From the NCBI GenBank assembly GCA_950295325.1, contig OX485805.1, positions 2,606,501 to 2,670,500 of the forward strand: DNA of 64,000 nt, in the 5' to 3' direction. Below are positions 56,090 to 64,000 of this stretch, in pieces. Every line of letters starts with the position of its first letter. Within the stretch, counting starts at the first letter, position 1. Position numbers and translations under genes: made by a program. This DNA is from Polytrichum commune (lineage: Eukaryota > Streptophyta > Polytrichopsida > Polytrichales > Polytrichaceae). Under the pieces are notes generated by a model. The model made no database searches. It was not told where the DNA came from and saw only the letters and a list, made by a program, of their open reading frames with translations.

Positions 56090-56560
56090 CAAAGACCAAA
56101 GACCAAGGGAAGCAAAGTCTACCTTTGAGAAAATAAGTTCTTTCAACACTAAAACAAAAAGCAAAGAGCCTCACCTCAAAATTAAAAAACAAATAGAGCC
56201 TATTTTTGAAACAATAAGCAAATAAAATCCTAATATTGGGAAAAATAATAAAGAAAAACTAATCATGAAACAAAGACCACATACCTAAGACCAAAGGAAA
56301 TCTAATCTCAACACAAAGAACAATGAGAATTTAATATCAAGACATAGAGGAAGAGAGTGTAATCTTGAGAAAGATGTAAGAGATATAAAGAAAACCTCAC
56401 CTCAAAACAAAGAGCAAAGAGAGCCTAATATTGAGACGAGAAGCAAAGAGACCATAGTTTCGAGACAAAGAGCAAATAAACTGAATTATAAAGAGGCCCT
56501 AATATTGAGACAAAGAGCAAAGAGATCATAACCTTGAAAGAAACGATGAGGAGCTCAATG
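56090..56560. repeat. degenerate minisatellite (AAAGAGCAAAGAG-CTAAT type)
   Basis: Repeats of a unit of about 45 bp with ACAAAGAGCAAAGAGAGCC, TAATATTGAGAC and similar variants. One strand is strongly purine-rich (A/G). Minus-strand frames of 60-100 codons here are low-complexity artefacts. Confidence 0.65.
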
Positions 56561-56569
56561 AGGAACAAA

Positions 56570-59160
56570 CAATGACGGAGGAACTTGATGATGAGGGAGA
56601 AATGAGTAACAGACAATGAGAATGAGGATAAGGGATGTGAGAGAGAAGCGGTTGGGGGCTACCAAAAGTTTGGGAATATAGTTGGCCATGAGTTAAAAAG
56701 TTGCATGTGAAAAGAAAGTGCTCATTTTTTTGCCGGTGTGAGACATGTGGGGGAGGCGTTATAAGTTTGGCATCCCTCCCAAACTTGTCTCCAACCTTAT
56801 CTTCCCTTGGTAAAAGTGCGGGGGTCAATTCTTCCGAATAATTTCAAGGGCCCTTAGATTTTCAAGGTCACAACTTCTGATCCGTGTGTAAAGCAACCCT
56901 AGAATAACATATAGGTGGATATTGTGGATGAACATTCCTTTGTTCCAAAAGATAATGAGTGTAGACTCAAAGTTGGGTACTTTTCAGTTACTTTACAAGT
57001 TTAATAGAGATAATAAAACATGTGGACTTTGTACGTGGTTAGATTGTAAATACTAAACCTTAAAACTCCTCTAAACCTACAAAATATATTATTGAGACAA
57101 CCATTTCACATTGATTGGTGGAGTCTCTCCAAACGTCTTTGGAATTGACTTGGGGTGAACCTAATATCAAATAAATATTACAAAGCGTAATTTACATATA
57201 TACGCTAGAGTTGGATTCCATTTAAGAAAAAAATAAATTGAAAGATGAATTTGACACTACGTTTGTACAGTTGGAGCAAGCAATATGCTCATTGATCCTC
57301 ATCAAATATTTGGAAGCATTTTATTACAAAATCAAAGAAATTTTCAACAAGGATTGAAATCAATTGAATTATGGTTCAGTTGACTAAAATGTTTTTTGTC
57401 GTGTTAATAACGATCGTGTGTCACTACAGCTCGAGTACCAACCACCACTAACAAACAACACTAAAACATAGCAAATCATACATAAACAACACACCTCGAC
57501 AAGTGAGTCAAGTAAGAAGGAAGAGAGTCAAACCCTTGCAAGAGCTCTAATTTTATCTTCAAATGCACACAATGAGTCAAGCTATCTCTCACTCCATTAC
57601 AGGAGAATCCAAGAGTGTAAGAAAGGGGAGAAGAACTCAAGATTCATTGCAAAAACATGCAATCTTCACCTCACACAAGCTCTCTCCACACACTCACTCA
57701 CAAGACTCGACTTGGCAAGAATGCCAAGCCAAGGAGGAGGCTCCTCACTTAGGAGCCTCCCTCTCCACATCTAAGATTTGTTCATCCAAATCTAAATGAA
57801 TGAAACCCAACAGATATGGTGCAGCCGCCGACGCCGCATACCGTGACATTTTGTATAGGTAGCATGACTAAAATTGGAAAATGTTCATCATCAAAGCGAG
57901 ATCTCAATCGCCTTATTGTTTATCCCGTATATTAAATCTGGTGACAGTAAAAATTTAGGAAGTCACCAACATGAACAATACTAAATACATTTTTTTACTG
58001 CTAATATTGTGGTTTATCACTTAGAACTATGCGTTGTTATAACTTCTTACAAGAGTATCGTTTTCCACCAAGTAAGTTGAATTATGTTAACATGTGTGCA
58101 TGCCATCTATGTTATATGGGTAAACGAATATATAACATTGATGCCAAATTATAGCAACGCATAATACTAAATGAGAAACCATAATAATATGTTTGTATAA
58201 CATTTTAGATTAGAACCCAATGGTCCCCTTGGATAAGTACGATATTACAATGTTTATTGCACGTTTATTGCTCAAAGTTGAAAGGAGGTCGCAAATTTAG
58301 GTGAGCGTTGATATAGAAATGAAAATGAAGAATCTAGTCTTCAAAGGTCCAAGTCTAAGATGATAGTTGTAAGTAAGAGATGTTGAGGGCAACCTTGAGC
58401 TTTTACTCAAATGATGGCCTCAATTGGAGAGACGTTGAACTTATTTCTTGATTTGTGTCTCACTAACTCTTTGGATCACTTGGTGTAGCCTTTTCTAGTG
58501 TTTAATTGCTCCATAAATCTCCTCCAAAAAATTGGTTCTCATTGACTATTATGGACGTTAATTCATTCATAATTGATCTTCTAGTGTCGTAACACACTTT
58601 TCAAGTAGAATTCTATGTCGTCAAGGGAAGTTCCACTGAATCAAAAGATAGTGTCAACCACAACTAGTGAAATTAACTTGTCTTCATTCCGTTTAACTAT
58701 CTTGGTGAATTATCACCTTGGAGCTTCTTAGGGATGATGTTTTATTTTAATGGTCATCACTTTAGCTAAGTCACTCATTTTTCCAACTACCTTAATCATC
58801 TAACGACGTAACTTGACTTTAAGTTAGCCTTGCATAAATATTGGTAGATTTTTAATCTCCGTTGTTTATGCTCTCAGATTTTTAAGTTGATTTTCACGCC
58901 TGAAATCATCGCAACCCATTTTATAATTCACATTTTAATTTCAAAATTTTCAAAATTAAAAACTTACTTGATTAAATGAACAAATAAACCATTCACATTG
59001 GATGTTCATATTGATACATCAATCTAATGGGCGCAAGCACAATCAAGTACACAAATCCATTATCATGCATAAGTTTGAGTGAAAGTGATTCAAAGCTTCA
59101 ACCTAACTTTGAATTTTGTGATGGGAAAAATCATGAACATTTGAAAATCACATAAACCAA
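56570..59160. other. no gene recognised
   Basis: A+T-rich. Contains a short perfect hairpin (GGAGGCTCCTCACTTAGGAG, about 57736) and scattered CACTAAAT words. No splice-consistent coding sequence. Confidence 0.4.
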
Positions 59161-59164
59161 GTAA

Positions 59165-59580
59165 TTTATGTTGACAATTTTTTTTTTCTCAAGAAAATTC
59201 TATAAAGTTTTTTGAAGGCCGTGCAAGTAGTGTGCAAGGAAGTATATTGAACATGTAATTGTCTAGAATTTGTTTAGAATATGATAAATTATATCAATTT
59301 TTTTCTTTTCTACAATCTTTTTGTAATAGTGCCCTCAAGTTTATGATGAATTCAAGGAGTACGAAAAAAAAATCAATATTCAAAATATTTATGGTCATGA
59401 AATCTATGTCCAAAACCAAATTTGGCCATTACCTTTTGAGCAATACTTTTAATGATAAAATTTAAAGATTTCATGTTGATATTCTACACTTGAGTACCTA
59501 ACACAATAATAGAGGGCGCCATGAAATATAGTTCTAATTTAAACAACATTTTGCTATTGCTTTTAGGTGTTCAACCAAAG
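59165..59580 (+). repeat. dispersed A+T-rich repeat, copy 2
   Basis: Second copy of the repeat at 1075-1490, same orientation. Confidence 0.7.
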
Positions 59581-59584
59581 CATT

Positions 59585-62310
59585 TATGGTTTTAGTATAC
59601 CATAACACTTTTCCCGTATACTTGACCGTGCTTGCTCCCTAATGACTATGACATGGGCCTAATCTATAAATTGATCCTATAATTTTGGGTTGAATCCTAT
59701 GATTGTGGGTTGATACTAGTGAAGGGCTGATGACGAACTATAGTAAGAGGTTACATACATCATAATACACATGTATAAAGAAATCCCTCCTTTAGTACCT
59801 CTTATTTTTTGTTTGAAACGATTGTGTTTTAAATGCACACTGACCCAAATACTTAGGAATGTTATAGTTAAAAAGAATGAAGCCCTATTTTGTAAAAATA
59901 TGTTCAATATATGTTATAGTGTGAAGAAATTCATTGAAGGAATGAGTTGGTTATACAAAAATACACCCAAAAGAAACTCAAAATATCTTTCTTGATGTCT
60001 TTGGTCACATTTTCATATGCTAGCCAAGTCGACTAAAATCATGAAGTGTCAAAACTCAAACCTCCATGTATCCGGAGAATGAGAATCGGTGCCCGACACA
60101 ATTATTGTTACTAAGGAAGTTGAAGTCTCAAGAGGGTCAATTGACAACCTCTGTATTCCTTGTTGAAAATTAAAAAATTAAAATTCAATGACTAAACAAA
60201 TTATCAATGAGCATTACAACTACTAGCCATTCATGAATTGGCGAGGTACTAAGTGAATTTCTGCTCTCTAACAACTAAGGCTTGGATGAAATTCTAAAGG
60301 CACAAACAAACAATACATGTAACCTACCCCAAGCCTAGATACTATGTTATTTGTAGCTAAAATACTATCTATCAACAACACTGCACTCAATATGATATTT
60401 AGTGTTTGATACACTAAATCCAAACGCATACAGTAAATGTCAATAACCCTATGAAAGTAACTAACATTAAATGTAAATTCAAGCACTAAATATCAATTAT
60501 GGTAATATGTGGAAGTTACATGTTTGAATTTAGTATTAGTAAGGATATGAAAAAAGAAAAAAGCCAATGATGAAAGGATAAATCCAACATGTTTTCTAGC
60601 GTATCTTCTGGAACTAGTTGTCAAGGAATGGAAATTTAGTGTTGAGCAAGGTAGTGTGGTAACAACATTAAACTTAATCAAACACTAAATATCATATGAG
60701 TGTAGCTTAAAAGATAAAACATAAATGTGGCATGACCACTGACATCATGCCTTGTGGCACCCTCTACTCCACATAAATGTACTCAACCAACAAATGATGG
60801 GAGCATTTGTCTAAAACTTTATTGACATTGGTAGAATATGAATTCTTGCATTGGAACACTTGGTTATGGAAGTCTACCTTAAGTCCAATACACCATTTAT
60901 GGTATTTAGTGTCACATATCCTATTGGCTAACAATGTAAACTAATTGCCTAGGGGTCTAGTAATGTCATGTTTGTTAATTATCAACATAGTAACTTCTCG
61001 AACTACATATCATGGTATATAGCACATCACCATTGGAGTGCTTCAGAAGATAGTTTTATGTTGTAGTGTGTGAGAGGAAGATATAACTGACTATGCTATG
61101 CCAAGTGTCATGTAATTAAACTTACGGTCAACTTGTTGATCATTGTGTGACCTAGGCACAAACCTAATAATTTTCTTGGTCATACTAATGCCCAATATAT
61201 TAGTGAGCATACTACCGTAGCTCTCTAGCAACATGGGCACCTTTCTACCTAATAATTAATTAAAGTGCAAAAGTAAATTAGGCAACCCAAAAAATGGTAT
61301 TTTAAAATTGGACAGATTCAAAAATTAATTTAAAATAAGTTAGAAATTCATCCAAGTCATATTTATAATTCATGAATGGTTTTCCTAATTTCATCTATGG
61401 TGGCTACAATCAACCTAAACACTTCCCTTAACCAACATTCCTTACCCTAAAGTCCGCCTTTTACTTGTATGTTAGGGTTTTGCTTGGCAAGAAATTTTTC
61501 TTTAATTTGATGCTACTTTGTTGGATTCCAGTGAATGTCACTTGCATTATTATGATTCTAGGTACTCTTTGAATGTTATTTTTTTTTTGGAACACTCAAC
61601 GACATTAATTTCCCATAAATTTAGGCACCTTTAAAACTAATTACTTTTTGCCCAAGCTGCTAGAGAGATACGGTAATGCCAATATATTAGTGAGCACACT
61701 AATGCCAAGTGTTCATGAGATTACAGCAATGATCAAGTTGTTGCCCATCAGTGTAACCTAATAAAGGCTTCATAATAGGGTAAAGTGACACTATTCACGC
61801 ATGTGACACACAATACCATAAACGGTGTAATGAGACTCATGTCATTGACAATGAATCATGAATCACAATGATGGTTGTCACACATTTATGAATGAATCAC
61901 GAGGGCATCTCACATGCATTGAAGAGGCGTGGATGGAATTGATAAAGTAGGTGCCAAAACGGCATCACACTAACATATATGACAGGAACATAAGTCAAAA
62001 AACACAATTTGTATTTAAGTATAAAAAAAAACCGACATGCACAGCTCAGGCCAATAATAGACATAGCCCACACGAGCCCACATGACTACACTAAATATGA
62101 CATTTAGTGTCACTTATTGTTTGGAATTACGCAATGCTATAACTGTTTAATGTACGCCTCATTTTCTACCAATGAAGGTCGAATTGGTTCTTTGGACATT
62201 ACAGAACATCAACAAATTAATTGGTAAAAAATGGAGTTCATAAATAAAAAGACATAGGAATGTGTAATTCTGGATAGTGAGCGACACTAAACATCATATT
62301 TAGTGTAGTT
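59585..62310. other. A+T-rich spacer with recurring ACACTAAATAT / ATATTTAGTGT words
   Basis: The 10-11-bp word and its reverse complement occur repeatedly, sometimes as facing pairs (60396-60418, 62089-62112 and 62286-62310). No gene is seen. The words may be relics of a MITE terminal repeat. Confidence 0.4.
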
Positions 62311-64000
62311 CCTTTCGGTTCACGACACCCATCATGGGAGGTGTGGTACAAACCTGCCCCTCCCAATTTATCCTGCCAATGCATTGTCACTTCAATAATA
62401 CGACACTCGATAATACAACACCTCGATTATACGATGCATTTCCCGTCGACCAACCTCTCTAGTGTAAATTTTATCCCCACAACACGACTTCGACGCTTGT
62501 AATACGACGTTTTTGAGGCCCATTTGTCATATAACTAAGGTGATTAATGCATGCAGGTGGTGGGACCCACACTAAGGATTTGCCTTGGGAATGGGGAGTT
62601 GTTCCAGTACAAAATGAAACAAAATTTGAAAAAAAAATGAATCATGATCATTGGTGGGTTAGCTTAACTTGATTGAAGTCATTTGTTTAAACCTTGGTTT
62701 CAAAACAAATGTTGCACTTTTGAATCTTTGGGATTGGGTGGAGGTGGCTTACTTACCTTAATTGGTAGGTGCGAGTTGGTGAAGGTGTTTGAAGGGCAGA
62801 GGTTTTGTTAATTAGGAAGCCTGCTGGTGGGGTTAGGGGAATTCATTCATGTGCATTAGAAGAGTCTATCAGTAGGTGCTAGAATTTTGGTAACATCTTT
62901 GGTGGGGACAATTCCAGGTTAGAGTTTTGATGGTTAGGTGGTGTTGGGTATAATGACTCCTCTCTCGTCTTCATATTATGTTTAAATTTGGAGTTGGGAT
63001 AGGGGAGTGATAATTGCTGGTGATTCAAATGATTAGGTCATAATCTCTTGAATCTTGAGATTGATCAGTGGATTGTAGTTGCAAAAATCAATTTCTCAAC
63101 CTCTTTGTTAACCTTGAATGTTGTGATGGGAGGGTTGTGTTTAAGGCATGGTTAAGTTGGTGGATTTGAATGAAGAGCCAATGGAGGAGAATGGTGTGGA
63201 TGACTAGCTAACACCAATAGTCAAGCTTACTCAAGCCCGTGAGTATGCCTAATTACTATCAAATTTTATAGTGGACTATTCTTCATAGTTTTTAGTTGCA
63301 GATGTGATGAACATGAAACATTTTATGGATAAGATGTCAATTTCCAACATCAACAAACATCATCAGAAGACAATAGATTCTTGCTTTTGTAGTGTTGATA
63401 TCATCATGGGACTATTTTTTATTTTATTTTTAAACTCCGTGTTGTGTGCTGGTGTGAACATTTTCTTCAGTGTAAACTATTATATCATACATGCGTATCT
63501 TCAATGTGTATACAAATGACATTTTACATCAAAATAGGTTATTTTCTTAAAAAACCTTGATAATAGGACATTCGGATAATATCACACTTTCTTGCACAAC
63601 CAAACATGTCATATTAGAGGAAGAACACTAACTCCGAAATTACACTTCACCCATTTCCTCAAAATATATATGCTATACAAAGCAACCATAACTTTTCTTT
63701 TGCTAAGAATACATCTCAGCTGAACTTATAAATTCCTTAAGATTCAAAGTTGATTTTCCAAAGTGCACTCTCAAAGCTTATGGGGCTTAATGTACAACCC
63801 TTTACACATTAAATCTACAATCCCTCACCCGGCCTTAAAATCACACCTCAAAAGAAAATCATGGGTTGGTAACTTTTTTGGCTCTGCCCATAGGGAAGAG
63901 ACTACATGACGATGGATGAATTAGTATGATTTTTTATTTTTTATATTTAAAATAAAAAATAAAATTTACGGTGTATTGCATTGCATGTGAGAAGGGTTGA
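62311..64000. other. no gene recognised
   Basis: Includes a patch with repeated AATACGACACTCGATAATAC-like words (62395-62515) and then A+T-rich DNA to the end. A 71-codon frame at 63304-63519 has hydrophobic stretches but no start context or family support. Confidence 0.4.

Noticed and set aside
56526-56828. 100-codon Ser-rich minus-strand frame
   Set aside because: Driven by the purine-rich minisatellite; low complexity only.
1-64000. CRISPR arrays, bacterial operons or ribosome-binding sites
   Set aside because: The DNA is eukaryotic; tandem arrays here are minisatellites or transposon parts without spacer-repeat structure or cas genes.
1-64000. Complete tRNA or rRNA genes
   Set aside because: No full tRNA cloverleaf or rRNA sequence was recognised; the B-box matches are best read as possible SINE promoters.

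Overview
The window looks like nuclear DNA of a land plant. It holds a TTTAGGG-type telomere motif, a spliced caffeic-acid-type O-methyltransferase gene, and plant-style transposons: PIF/Harbinger with its Myb/SANT partner, CACTA with the CACTACAA terminus, Stowaway-like MITEs and tRNA-derived SINEs. It is gene-poor, A+T-rich between elements, and dominated by nested and decayed mobile DNA. The lineage cannot be fixed from sequence alone. A Tc1-like DD34E transposase and a transposase with an HTHDDID motif would be unusual in a flowering plant, so a lycophyte, fern or bryophyte is possible (low confidence).

Layout. 1-3.1 kb: dispersed repeats and unannotatable host DNA. 3.1-10.6 kb: one PIF/Harbinger element with matching terminal inverted repeats and a TGA target duplication. 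It carries a broken Myb/SANT gene (+) and a broken transposase gene (-), and was itself invaded by a CCGGA-rich element with a 684-codon gag-like frame broken only by TAG codons. 11.3-12.9 kb: complete but dead Tc1-like element. 15.2-17.6 kb: foldback element whose long inverted repeats carry 34-bp tandem arrays, with a Harbinger-type non-autonomous element nested in one array. 18.2-20.3 kb: the one clearly intact gene, a three-exon O-methyltransferase on the minus strand; short repeats derived from its 3' end follow it. 22.7-23.3 kb: paired hairpin MITEs of a family that recurs at 48.5-49.1 and 51.0-51.5 kb. 25.7-28.0 kb: CACTA remnant. 28.5-29.1 kb: hAT-like MITE with an 8-bp target duplication. 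30-33 kb: A+T-rich and empty. 33.2-36.4 kb: decayed intron-containing transposase-like gene. 36.9-37.5 kb: array of at least six copies of an almost perfect palindrome (half-site TTTACGAACG). 37.8-38.1 kb: inverted partner of the repeat at 0.45-0.76 kb. 38.5-42.9 kb: minisatellite, a possible SINE, a poly-G-ended MITE, a Stowaway-like MITE and a 92-bp poly(A) retroposon. 43.7-46.7 kb: probable spliced minus-strand gene of unknown function. 47-53.7 kb: SINE, MITEs, and a tandem duplication that preserves an empty MITE insertion site. 53.7-64 kb: A+T-rich DNA with two dispersed repeats and a minisatellite, no gene seen.

Only the O-methyltransferase, and less surely the gene at 43.7-46.7 kb, look like working host genes. 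The most unusual observations are the palindrome array beside the HTHDDID transposase relic, the TAG-only breakage of the CCGGA-rich gag-like frame with a cluster of AACGG (Myb/MSA-like) sites upstream, and a DD34E Tc1 element in a plant genome.
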